Assembly (NCBI GenBank): GCA_958299035.1
Contig: CATQJL010000112.1
Span: forward strand, 43,218,833 to 43,282,832
DNA from: Cylicocyclus nassatus
Taxonomy: Eukaryota > Nematoda > Chromadorea > Rhabditida > Strongylidae
Direction of reading: 5' to 3'
DNA: 64,000 nucleotides
The translations under genes and the position numbers were made by a program. This document shows, in pieces, positions 11,088 through 21,275 of this stretch (position 1 is its first letter; the number at the start of each line of letters is the position of its first letter). The notes beneath the pieces are model-generated. The model was not told where the DNA came from, made no database searches, and worked only from the letters and a program-made list of their open reading frames with translations.

Positions 11088-11260
11088 GTCAGACATTTCT
11101 GACATTTTTGACATTTTAGACATTTCTGATGACGGAGGTGCATCTGTTGGATCTTCTCCAAGTTCAGCACTGCCTTTGTATTCTCTCGCCATCAAATTCC
11201 TACAATCTTTGAGTTGAGCCTCAAAAAGAATTTGGGAGCCATTGAGATTCAGCGAGAGAA
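11088..11260 (-). pseudogene. Possible captured exon, unidentified
   Basis: The minus strand reads an open stretch of ~60 codons (LNLNGSQILFEAQLKDC... then SSEMSKMSKMSEMSDK), ending near a possible GT donor (AAAAG|GTTTTG). The MSK/MSE repetition comes from a 9-bp tandem repeat. Codon choice looks more protein-like than the surroundings, but I recognise no family. It lies within the CTCAG element beside better supported exons, on the same strand. Confidence 0.3.
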
Positions 11261-11657
11261 TATAGAAGCAGTGAAACATAAAAGCAACACTGTACACTTA
11301 TGCGATTGGATGATATGCGATATGATATATTTTTTGAGCTGCACAAGAATATAGATGGCAATGCTACGATTCCAAGGAAGAGTTTTCGATAACAGTCGAT
11401 TCTGAACACAAATGTCAGTGCAAAAGTCATCAATTTCCTATCAAAGATTCCGTTTCCTGAATAGACGAGACTAGGAACCTACTAGGATGCATAAATAACA
11501 CCGTGTCAACTCGTTTCTTATCGAGAGGACGAAAGAAAATCGAATTGGCGTTGATCGGCAATACTAAAACATTGAGTATATGAAGCTTGAGGTCACCCAT
11601 AAAAGAGAATCTTGAGAAGAGAATCTCGCAAAAGAAAGCAACTGGAGTGGGAAAAAC

Positions 11658-11954
11658 CTTATTTTGCTGGTCATTGTCATTTCCCGCGTGGCAAGATTTA
11701 TCATCAAATGAACTAGTTGTTCATCCAGTTCGTTGACAATTTCCGTATCCGATACTACATTGTTGATAGCTTTCAGAACAAGAGCCTTATTTGATGCTGA
11801 GAGCTAAATTCAAAATAACGGTCAGCACAGGCACGAACAAGCTTCTTTAAGATAATCTATAAATCACCTTGGGATTCTGCAGCAGGTAGTGATGAGAAGC
11901 TGTGAGTAAAGTATTCGATTGGTTAACTCCGACAGCTCTCAAAGACTCGGACAC
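11658..11954 (-). pseudogene. Captured exons of a MROH1-like HEAT-repeat gene
   Basis: Two minus-strand exons in matching phase. The first is 11954-11868 (87 nt, after GTTTAG and before GTGATT; reads SESLRAVG...ASHHYLLQNPK). The second is 11803-11658 (146 nt, after AATTTAG and before GTTTTT; reads LSASNKALVLKAINNVV ... LATREMTMTSK). The pattern 'YL.Q..KL......VL.A...V...LD....LA..EMT.T' resembles the N-terminal HEAT region of maestro heat-like repeat protein MROH1 as I remember it. Only a fragment is present and it lies entirely between the transposon ends, so I read it as transduplicated rather than a resident gene. Whether it is transcribed is unknown. Confidence 0.5.
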
Positions 11955-12960
11955 CTAAACGAACTTAACTGAAAAAAGCCATTACATTATATATAGGCGA
12001 ATCGCGGGCAGAGATAGATTGCCACTGCGGACCCTGTAGGCGTCTCTCAGATTAAACACACTTTCGCCCTCTTAGCCGTTTACTGCCTCTCCGCAGCACA
12101 CTCTCTCCTATGACGCAACGGCGTCCAGCCTTTGCGTGCAATGAATCGTCTATTGAGAAACACAACGATTCTCAAAAAAAGTTGTAAGGAAAACTTGAAT
12201 GTCTATACACAAAATATTTGGTGCAATTTTACTCTCATTCGCTTTTGGCCGTTTCCAAGCGAAGTTTACAACTTTTTCCAAATCAGCGAATGTCTCAACA
12301 TGTCTCTTGCAATATTCTGCATGAAATGCGTCGCTTTGAGAATTGCAAGAAAATTCTTGAAACTGCTAATTCTTGAAATTTTAAAACTTTCGTCATCGCG
12401 GTCGAGCAGAACGACATTACGACACCAGTGCCTCTAATTAAGGCAATCAGTGAAAGAGAAAGGCAATCAGTGAAACAAGAGATGGGCGAGAACAAGAAAT
12501 CGCTGAAAATACACCTCGATAAGTGGCTCATAGGACTTTGATTCAGATGTTATGTCCGGTAGATATCAGATATAAAGTTGCCTAGAAACCCTAACGCTTA
12601 CCTTAGCATGCATCTGCCCGAAAAGCCATAGATAATGTTCGGAACGAGCTTAAATTAATCACAAAAACCACTCCATCAAAGTCAACGATGTCTCAGCAAG
12701 TCGAAAAGAGCCAAACACTGAAAGTGATTGAGTGCATCCGCACGAAAATTTGAAACATAAACCTGAAAACGAGGAACTTACAGCAACATAAACATCAACG
12801 CGACGAAGAGCAACGCGGAAAAGAAAAAAACGGCAAAGAAACGCGGAAAAACAGCAAAATCAAAGAAACAACGACTAAAATATGGAGAAAGAGCGTAAAC
12901 AGAGGACTCATCACCGTGGAGTTAGACGTTTGCTTGGCTACGCGCCAAATCGATACGCAG

Positions 12961-13248
12961 CCTGCTCCGGAGCCCTCCCATGTGTGCTCCGGGGCCCTCC
13001 CATTTTGTGCTCCGGAGCCCTCCCATGTGTGCTCCGGGGCCCTCCCATTTTGTGCTCCGGAGCCCTCCCATTTGTGCTCCGGGGCCCTCCCATTTCTGCT
13101 CCGGAGACCTCCCATTTCTGCTCCGGAGACCTCCCATTTCTGCTCCGGAGCCCTCCCATTTTGTGCTCCGGAGCCCTCCCATTTTGTGCTCCGGAGCCCT
13201 CCCATTTGTGCTCCGGAGACCTCCCATTTGTGCTCCGGACCCCTCCGA
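12961..13248. repeat. 22-23-bp minisatellite, right array
   Basis: About 13 copies of the same CTCCGGAGCCCTCCCATTTyTG unit as at 10550-10716 and in the same orientation, although the two arrays lie near opposite ends of one transposon. Variants (GGGGCC, GGAGAC, TTTTGTG) are shared between the arrays. It is followed by related CTCCGGCGCGGCT units to about 13340. Confidence 0.9.
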
Positions 13249-14382
13249 TTTTCTCCGGCGCGGCTCTTTCAAATCTGGCGGACTCGCGGCGGGCAAATTT
13301 CTCCGGCGCGGCTCCGCCAAATCTGGCGTATCTCCGGAGCAGAAATGGCGTACCTTTGCAGCAGGGCCGGAGAAAGGTCCCACTTGCCTGCCAGTGATGT
13401 CACCGCGACCTACAAGAAGGGACTGCCCAATCGCCCCGCTCTCATTGGTCAACTGGGTCCGGCGCGACTCTGGCAGATTCCGACTGTCCGGCGGAGGGGT
13501 CCGGTCGATTGTCTGAGGGGCTTAATCGCTGTTCACACATGTGCTTTCATTAGCTGAATAGTGTGAAAATTGGTAATGCAGAAGTTGTTTTGAGTGCGAT
13601 ACGACATGATGATTTTCAATGCTGACTTGGCCTTCTACCAACTAAAATCATTTACAGATGCTCAGAAATAGAAACGCTAAGTGCGCGATATTTACATCAA
13701 CCGTGATGAGTACTCAGTATGAAGTATGGTGTGCGTTCTGCAACCCTAGAGAAGACGTGCTATCAGAATGTAAAGGAGACTTTGACACCTTGAGAGCCAA
13801 TAAGCGTATCGGAATTAGAGATTATATTGCATAAATGCTTGCAACAAGACTTCTAAACACTCGTTTTTCAATTTTTATTTCAATGAAATTTAGAGAGCAC
13901 CTAAAAACGCTCTCTATCCCTATTGGAGCGTTATTAACAAAAACGAATATATCAGTTAGCCAACCATACATGAAAAACTCGTATGTACCAATCGTTGGCA
14001 TGTTGAAGCTGCGGGAAGTACGGTACTCTTCGGAGGAGAAAAGTCTGAAGACCTCTGAAGGTTATCCTGACGCACCTTGCAGCATCTCATCACAATCGTC
14101 CTAGTGGTGCTTCGAAGAAATCAGACAGAATTTTTTTAAACGCCACCCGAATTTCTGCTGTTGTACCCCAAAGTCCCTGAACATGTGACATTTCATTCGA
14201 AAGACTTTCCAAGCTCTTCTTAGTGGTTACATAAGTATGCAGAAAAAACTTTTCATTATTCTGTATAAAAGGAGCAGGTCATCAAAAGCGCGAATTTGAA
14301 CTAGATTTTTTGACCTAAAACACATTCTGGCTAATAATTTTTGAAATTAGGAAAGCCGAAGTAAGTTGCATATATTTGGATA

Positions 14383-15052
14383 GGCAGGGTTCATACTGAG
14401 CCGCACAAAGCGGCACAGTTCCCGCACAGCGCTCGAACTGTGCTCGAACTGTGCCGGAACAGCGCTGCATGCGCTGCAGCCGCCCCGCACGCGTCTTGAA
14501 CGGCGGGAGTTGGAGTATTTTGACCGTTTTCAACGGTTTTTGTTCCAGATTTCTCTCATTTGAGCCTTTTTCCTCTACCCCGCTTCCCTTTTTGATCAGT
14601 AGAACTTCGAACTCGAAGCGGGGTTGAGGAATAAGCGCTGTTTTGCTCTATGTGTCCGATTATGCGTGTTGTCCCGCTCGTTCATCGTATTGTTCCGCTC
14701 GTTCATCGCGTTTTCGTTCCAGTCGTGCACGAAACTATTCCATTTATTTCCAGAAGGCCGCTGCGATACTTCGCAGGCAATTGTATTCGAGGAGAGCAAA
14801 AGAAAACAGTGCAGAATAGCAGGGAATCCCATCAATCTTTTGGTGAGTACCGACTTTTGAGCTTCTAGCCCTTTTCTTTTCTCATTCCATTGTTTCTTCG
14901 TTCTTTCTTCTACCCCGCTTCCCTTTTTGTCGTGTAGAGCTCCGTACTCGAAGCGGGGTAGAGAAATGAACGCGGCCGTGCTCCATGCGTCCTCCCAGCC
15001 GCTCTCCCATCTCTTTTCTTTTTTCATTCCATTGTTTTTTCATTCTTTCTTT
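14383..15052 (+). repeat. Harbinger left terminal inverted repeat (~670 bp)
   Basis: Matches 20190-20859 in reverse. A 432-bp stretch (14596-15027 against 20215-20646) gives an identical 143-residue translation on both sides. It holds paired CTACCCCGCTTCCCTTTTT / AAGCGGGGTAGAG hairpins. The spurious 143-codon frame is a property of the repeat, not a gene. Confidence 0.9.
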
Positions 15053-15309
15053 TACAGGTTGTTCAATCTGCTGGTGAGGATGAATCGTCCATTCGATGTT
15101 TCTCAGCTTCGCTTTGCACGATCGTCAAACCTCAACGAAAATTCCTGGAGGAATCGAAGGTTTACAAGTCAGTAATTACTACCGTTTATTGCTTATTATT
15201 ATCGTTACTTATAAGTTAGTAATTACCATTACTTATTATTATCGCTACTCATTAATTAGTAATTACCATTACTTACTGCATCATCTTGCAATGGGTTGTT
15301 TCGTATTGC

Positions 15310-15885
15310 CGCGCTGACTGCAGCAGTCTGCAGCTGACTGCACTGACCGCAGCAGACTGCAGCAGGCTGCAACTGACTGCACTGACCGCAGCAGACTGCA
15401 GCAGGCTGCGCTGACCGCACTAACCGCAGCGGTCGCACAGACGCCGCATGCTTTCGTAGCAGAGAAAACAATTGCGATTTGTCCGAACAGCATGATTTAC
15501 ACCTAGGAAGTTCATAGGTTCTGACTTAACTTCTCAATCAGATTTTGGCGATTGTTTTTCTTTTTTTTATATTTGTTCTGATTCCTCCTGTTATTGCATA
15601 TACCTGTTTTGCCCTCGCTCGTGTTGTCTTTTGGGTCTAGGCATATGTTGGTTGTTGATTTTTGGGCTACAACTGTTTATCCTCTCCGACTTCACAATAG
15701 GATACAGCGATCTGTGCGGCCCTTGCGGTCAGTGCGGTCATGCAGTCTGCTGCAGACTGCTGCAGTCAGCTGCGGTCAGGGTCAGCTGCAGTCAGCTGCG
15801 GTCTGCTGCAGTCTGCTGCGGTCAGGGTCAGCTGCACTCAGCTGCGGTCTGCTGCAGTCTGCTGCGGTCAGTGCGGCAGTTTAAA
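15310..15885. repeat. Foldback with CTGCAG-rich tandem arms
   Basis: Arms at 15310-15430 and 15700-15880 are mirror arrays of short units such as GACTGCAGCAGACTGCAGCAGGCTGC and GCAGTCTGCTGCGGTCAG, enclosing ~270 bp of ordinary AT-rich sequence. The outer ends TTGCCGCGCTGAC and GTCAGTGCGGCAG mirror each other. It is a foldback or satellite-armed MITE nested in the Harbinger 5' region. I cannot define a target duplication. Confidence 0.65.
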
Positions 15886-16143
15886 ACAATCAATGAGGGT
15901 GTGTTGCAAGATATGTGCAGTGTTGATTGGCTCCCAGATTCGTGTGGAGGCGGGTTGCGAACTTTATAAGAATACATTTCTTAGTCCATATTATTGAAGT
16001 GCCGTTCATACTTTCTCGCTATCGAGAACCGATGTCCGCCTTGAGCTTACAAGACTCCTTCTACACACGAATCTGGGACCAATGATATGTGTGCGGTAAT
16101 GCTCAAAATCTGACCACCCCCTCATCGATTCCGTCATATTTCA

Positions 16144-17680
16144 GATACGAGACATGGGTTCTACCGTCGCCTCTACTCCGCACTTCTCAATCTTGAAGAA
16201 ACCCTTTCAAACATGTATACTGCGTACGATCGCCGGGAGTACGTCCGCAGGGAGCACCTGCCGTTTCTCAGGACACGTTTTTTGATTTACGACGAATACC
16301 TTATTACGAGGAGGCCCGCATCATTTCTCGAGTTCTCGAGACTCCTCCCACATGAGTTTGAAGATTTATACCAGCGCATCGCGAGGACGCTGGAGCATTA
16401 CCCTACCCATGCAGGGCCCATCACAGGGCGCCAGAGACTAATGCTGTTTCTTAGGTAAGTAGCAAAGCCTCTCATCGACGATGTCATCTAGTCAGCTACT
16501 TTGCAGGTTTGTAGCCAGGGGAGGGACTTTCACTTCATGCGCTTTAGATGCGTGCTGTGGAAAGTCGACTGTATCATGTTTGGTGGCTGAAGTCACCGAA
16601 GCAATAATCAGAGGTACTATAGAGCGGTGAAAAACAAAGTCTTTTGAGAAGTTATTTGTGCATGTCCCATGATGTCGTAGTGGAACCTTACTTTTTTCAG
16701 AGCTACACGATTTCGCATTTCCTCCGCTCACGCGGGATATGATGGAGGAGACGGCTAGACTCACTCAAGAGCGTTTCGATTATCCAAGAGGTGTTGCCTT
16801 CATGGACGGCAAACACATTGCCATTGACGTCAGTTCTCAAAATTTTGCAAAGGACAACACTAAGCAGTTAAATTTGGCAATTTAGAAGCCTCCACACTCA
16901 GGGAGCATGTTTTGGAATTACAAAAATTTTTATTCTATTATACTCTTGGCAATTGCGGACGGCAACTATCGCGTACTAGCGTATGACGTCGGGGCTGCAG
17001 GACGCGCCGGCGACGCCGGTGTCTACCGTTCCTCCCCTATAAAGGTAGACATTATGACATCGCTAATCATTACGGTACTAAAATCAGCTTAAGCAGAGAT
17101 GGTTGGACAGCCATGACGACATTTTTCCTCCAACCAGATTTCTCGGAAACGTAGGACCGGTACAGTATCATATACTAGTCGATGGCGGCTTTGGTCAAGA
17201 TTTCCGACTTGTAAGGCCTTACCGGGAACTAGAATGTGATACGCCTGATAAGAGGAGGTTTAATGAAAAATTTTGCGGGTACGACATAATCCCTTCTTAG
17301 CTTACTTCTAACATATACCTTTTTAGAGCGCGCCGACTCGTTGAATCCACTTTCGGAATTCTTGCACAACGATTCCGAATCCTAATGCAGCCTATGCATA
17401 TGAGCCCGAAAAGAGCGAGCCGCATAGTTATAGCGCTTTTGGTTGGTCAGACAACATACTTATTTGTATCAAATGGGACTGGTTTTTTTTGCAGATCTTA
17501 CATAATATCTTGCCAAGGAGACAAGATGTTCTTCAAGGAGTACAACGATATCCGCATGAAGATGGGCAACTTCATTCCCTTCAAAGAACAGCGCCTGTAA
17601 GGGGTCCGAACGCAGCAAAACTAGCTCGCGAACGAATTACCATGTACTATGTGGACAAGTATGGCCATGCTGTCGATTGA
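16144..17680 (+). CDS. PIF/Harbinger DDE transposase (multi-exon)
   Basis: Cuts and reinserts the element. Exons by splice signals: 16144-16454 (donor GTAAGT), 16701-16828 (after TTTTTTCAG), 16886-17044, 17097-~17279, ~17327-17441 and 17495-17680 (stop TGA). The catalytic triad is visible: first D in FMDGKHIAID, second D in ILVDGGFGQDF followed by RPY, and E in RRLVESTFGILAQRFRIL. The N-terminal exon has the usual helix-rich LLPHEFEDLY ... GRQRLMLFLR segment. No internal stop or frameshift is seen, so the gene may be functional. Exon 16144 starts after TTTCAG, so an upstream exon with the start codon is missing from this annotation; I could not place it. A polyadenylation-like AATAAA lies near 17753. 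Confidence 0.9.
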
Positions 17681-18144
17681 TCATCAATGTACATTTTTTA
17701 CTGCCTGTAAACATGAGCAGTGTTTGATCTTATGCTTACATCTGTTGGTCCAAATAAAAGCTGTTGCACCAACACTGGAAAAATTGAACTGCTAAATTGA
17801 TACCTTTATTTTTTTTGCTTTCATCAATGTTTCATCCATTCACGCACGTACTCAACGGAGATGAATCAGTGGAAACTTCTTGATATAACAGTTTTATTGT
17901 TGAGAAAAGTACCACAAAACTTTACTTCTGCAAGTTGACGTACACAAGTTTTAGGAGAAATGTCTTCAGTACCAAAATTATCAAGTAACAGGTAGGCAGC
18001 ATGCGAAATCTGAAAGATTCAATGAAAAAAAAAGGCAGTTTCAAAGGCAAAAGACATCTTCGAGATCTGGAAATTTTTTGAGAACCGGCAATGACTTCTT
18101 GAGATCGGAACAACAACACGGTATGAGGCAAAAGAGATTACCAA

Positions 18145-18253
18145 GGCTGCATTCATACTAATCCGAAAGTTCGGGAACAGTTCCAGCAGAGCGCTCCAAT
18201 TGAGCGCTGTGCTGGAACTGTTCCCGAACTTTCGGATTAGTATGAATGCAGTC
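18145..18253. mobile_element. 109-bp Harbinger-derived MITE
   Basis: A near-perfect palindrome starting GGCTGCATTCATACTAATCCGAAAGTTCGGGAACAG. Its end shares GGCnGnrTTCATACT with the terminus of the surrounding Harbinger element. Flanks are CAA and TAA, close to a 3-bp duplication. It lies just 3' of the MADF-BESS gene, and its hairpin could affect 3'-end formation (inference). Confidence 0.7.
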
Positions 18254-18268
18254 TAAACAGCAGCATAT

Positions 18269-19328
18269 CTACACATCGATACGCTCCTGGCTTCCGACTA
18301 CTTCTTCGACAACTTCGACGTCTTCGGGATATTGTTCGACAACTTCGACGTCTTCGGGAAATCGATATCTTCTACTAGGACCAACTTCCTCGCCACGTTC
18401 GTAGACAACGTAAGCATCTGCTCCGGTCACAAGTGCATTGAACAAGATCTGCATTTTCTGGTCTGCTACGGCTTTGGGAAGCTCATTCAAAGCGTCTCCA
18501 ATGAAAGCACCTGCAAACTCCTCGTCAGAAACTCGTGAACCGCTTATAATTCAACATACCGAAAGTGTAGTATTTGTTGCCGACAGATCCAACGTCCTCG
18601 CTCAACCGATCCCAAACAGCGCTGGTTGCGCTTCTTACTGCGTTCAATTCTAAAGCGATTTGTTATAATACCGATTTCTTTCATAAGAACTCACCATCTT
18701 CAGCGAGCAACCTCCTTCTCTTCCTTGACGAACTAGCGCTTGAATTTCTTGCCACGCTCGATGGTTGTGAAGATTGAGCTGAAGAATACTGAGCTAGTCA
18801 TAATGTGCTTGAGATATATGAAACAGACTTACACAAACTTTCGCTGAATACAGAGCTGCTTTCCAATTCGTGATCGCCATCATTATTCAAATTCGACATA
18901 CGAGTGCTAAAAATTGAATATGTGCTTCCCTTCAACCCAAACCACACTTTATACCTTCCAGAGGGAGCTGCAGCGCTATCCAAAAACGAAAGTTTCCTTA
19001 CAAGTGGGTCTGCAGTTTGTGCCGTGGAGCCAGAGTACTTGATTTTGAAGCGGTTATAGTGCTGCTTCATACCTTTCCACATTTTTCTCAAATACTCAGC
19101 TGCAAAGATGACAATCGCTTATGCTACTATAGCAGCCTTCACAGCGCACTCTTGACCACATTAACTCACTATCTTTTGTAAATCCTTTACTTGTCATTTT
19201 CTCATACACTCTAGACCAAGCTGCCATACGTAAATTTTTGAACTTATATTCTTCGCAAGAGATGTCCCATATGGACCTCTCTTCCTCTACATACAGCGCA
19301 AGCAGTTCTTGCCACACTTGGGGGGTGT
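18269..19328 (-). CDS. MADF-BESS DNA-binding protein of the Harbinger element
   Basis: This is the accessory protein that in Harbinger systems binds element ends and carries the transposase to the nucleus. The first visible exon (19328 downwards, after TTTCACTTTAG) encodes a MADF domain: VWQELLALYVEEERSIWD, YKFKNLRMAAWSRV. The next exon (from ~19091, after CTTTGCAG) continues it with MWKGMKQHYNRF. Later exons give a Ser-rich linker with nuclear-localisation-like SSRKRRRL (near 18720-18750). The last exon (18545-18269) carries a BESS-like helix (EEFAGAFIGDALNELPKAV) and an acidic tail with a repeated PEDVEVVE, encoded by a 24-bp tandem repeat. All exons are open. A short 5' exon near 19645-19660 (ATGGCCTGTCTCG|GTAAG) may hold the start, but I could not join it in frame with certainty. 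Confidence 0.8.
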
Positions 19329-19787
19329 CTAAAGTGAAAATAGATTTAGATGTTCATCAACGCCACCCAATCTCTGAGGTTTCTCAGGGTCTGCTTGATC
19401 CTCTTGTTTCACTGCTGCGCAAGATTGAAACAAGGGGGAGACAGCTCTGAGCTGGCTCAAAGATATCAAGGACCTGATTTGGGGCATTTGATATCCATCA
19501 CAGTGGGATGTCTGCATCAAAAATAGCTTCAACCCTCGGCGTATTCCCAAACAACCCAAACATTAACAGGCACATTCAGAGATTAGACATGTTGGACACA
19601 AAAACATATAAAGGAACAATAATAAGTTAGGAGACAAAACTTACCGAGACAGGCCATGATCCGATTCTGGAATCAGAGAGCGTAAGATTTTCTCTTCGGA
19701 CTGAAAAAGCATCGTCAATGAAGTGTCACCGTCAAGTTCAATCAGATGTTCTCTTCAGGTTTCTCAAGATGTTTATTTTTTGAAGAT

Positions 19788-19897
19788 GGCTGTGTTCATA
19801 CTAATAATGAAGTGGGAACAGTTTCAGCACAGCGCTTAAACTGAGCGCTGTGCTGGAACAGTTCCTGAAGAACTTCAGGATTAGTATGAACACAGTC
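19788..19897. mobile_element. 110-bp Harbinger-derived MITE
   Basis: Palindromic ends GGCTGTGTTCATACTAAT...ATTAGTATGAACACAGTC, the same design as the element at 18145-18253 and with the TTCATACT motif of the Harbinger terminus. Flanks GAT/CAT are an imperfect duplication. It sits upstream of the MADF-BESS gene within the transposon. Confidence 0.65.
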
Positions 19898-20099
19898 CAT
19901 GATTTGGAGATAGCGGCCAAGAAGAGAGTGGTAAACATCAAGACAATGCCTATACCATAAGCAAGGTCATCCGACGATTGTTTGGTGCCAACGTAGTTCT
20001 GATACCCATAAGCTTTGAGAATATGCATGATTACAACAGGTGAATTCAAGCTCCCGGTTTGTTACAATGGGTCAATGACTGACTCCAAAACATGAACAG

Positions 20100-20859
20100 T
20101 GTTGGGAGGACGCATGGAGCACGGCCGCGTTCATTTCTCTACCCCGCTTCGAGTACGGAGCTCTACACGACGAAAAGGGAAGCGGGGTAGAAGAAAGAAC
20201 GAAGAAACAATGGAATGAAAAAAGAAAAGAGATGGGAGAGCGGCTGGGAGGACGCATGGAGCACGGCCGCGTTCATTTCTCTACCCCGCTTCGAGTACGG
20301 AGCTCTACACGACAAAAAGGGAAGCGGGGTAGAAGAAAGAACGAAGAAACAATGGAATGAGAAAAGAAAAGGGCTAGAAGCTCAAAAGTCGGTACTCACC
20401 AAAAGATTGATGGGATTCCCTGCTATTCTGCACTGTTTTCTTTTGCTCTCCTCGAATACAATTGCCTGCGAAGTATCGCAGCGGCCTTCTGGAAATAAAT
20501 GGAATAGTTTCGTGCACGACTGGAACGAAAACGCGATGAACGAGCGGAACAATACGATGAACGAGCGGGACAACACGCATAATCGGACACATAGAGCAAA
20601 ACAGCGCTTATTCCTCAACCCCGCTTCGAGTTCGAAGTTCTACTGATCAAAAAGGGAAGCGGGGTAGAGGAAAAAGGCTCAAATGAGAGAAATCTGGAAC
20701 AAAAACCGTTGAAAACGGTCAAAATACTCCAACTCCCGCCGTTCAAGACGCGTGCGGGGCGGCTGCAGCGCATGCAGCGCTGTTCCGGCACAGTTCGAGC
20801 ACAGTTCGAGCGCTGTGCGGGAACTGTGCCGCTTTGTGCGGCTCAGTATGAACCCTGCC
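20100..20859 (-). repeat. Harbinger right terminal inverted repeat, with an internal duplication
   Basis: Mirror of 14383-15052. Its inner end contains an extra tandem copy of about 145 bp (GGAGGACGCATGGAGCACGGCCGCG...GAATGAAAA, at ~20107-20250 and again at ~20251-20360), which the left repeat lacks. The two copies differ at one base (CGACGAAAAGG against CGACAAAAAGG). This explains why the right arm is longer than the left. Confidence 0.85.
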
Positions 20860-21275
20860 ATAAGCGCAAAAGGCTCTAACAGATGCTGACCGTCAAAAGC
20901 AAGCTCAGTCGATTACCCCAATGAGAGAATGTATAACATGCCTTTCAATGCTTAGGTTGTATCTTCGCTTGCAAAGCGTTGGGACCACCAGGCTGATAAG
21001 ATTTGATGGCGGTTTCCTTACAGTGCGGCAGAGATATTTTTGATAGCCTCACTTGTTCTGCTGCGGCTGCGTTGCTCGACGTTCAAAATTATTCAAATGA
21101 TGCGCTTTTGATTTTGGGCCCTTGTAAAAATGAGGATGCGATGAGACAGGGCCCACGTATAAACCTTGATTAGAAGGTGTTGTGATATTTACTAACAACA
21201 ACATAGCATGCAATCAATTTTTTCTTCGAGGAAATTTGATAGCATTTAATTATTTTATTCCGTTTATTCTCCAAG

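Larger units (their letters stand above)
10470..13517. mobile_element. 3.05-kb CTCAG-ended DNA transposon carrying gene fragments
   Basis: The ends are CTCAGACAGCGGATAGGACC... and the mirror of CTCAGACAATCGACCGGACC..., an imperfect ~30-bp terminal inverted repeat. Both sides are flanked by GG (10468-10469 and 13518-13519). Copy B reads AAAGGGCTTGATCGC at this place, the exact empty site for a GG duplication. Inside are two arrays of a 22-bp GC-rich repeat near the two ends and minus-strand exon remnants between them. No transposase is present, so it is non-autonomous. It shares the CTCAGAyAA terminus and 2-3-bp duplication with the smaller elements at 24292, 31322, 50061 and 52000. Confidence 0.75.
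14383..20859 (+). mobile_element. Complete PIF/Harbinger transposon (6.48 kb)
   Basis: Termini GGCAGGGTTCATACTGAGCCGC and its mirror, flanked by ATA at 14380-14382 and 20860-20862, a 3-bp duplication of Harbinger length. Copy B carries a matching uninterrupted sequence near 59040-59060 (TTGGATAAGGCTCTATCAGATGC), apart from a few extra bases on the right flank in A. Between the repeats lie, convergently arranged, a multi-exon DDE transposase (plus strand) and a MADF-BESS DNA-binding gene (minus strand), the two proteins such transposons need. The long terminal repeats are nearly identical, suggesting recent movement (inference). Smaller foldbacks are nested at 15310, 18145 and 19788. Confidence 0.92.

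Noticed and set aside
10335..13557. Long open frames in several phases at 10335-10841 and 12795-13557
   Set aside because: They are created by the 22-bp GC-rich minisatellites, which lack stops in most phases; no domain, splice pattern or codon bias supports a protein.
14596..20646. Two identical 143-residue open frames at 14596-15027 and 20215-20646
   Set aside because: They lie in the Harbinger terminal inverted repeats and are identical because the repeats are; no domain or start context.
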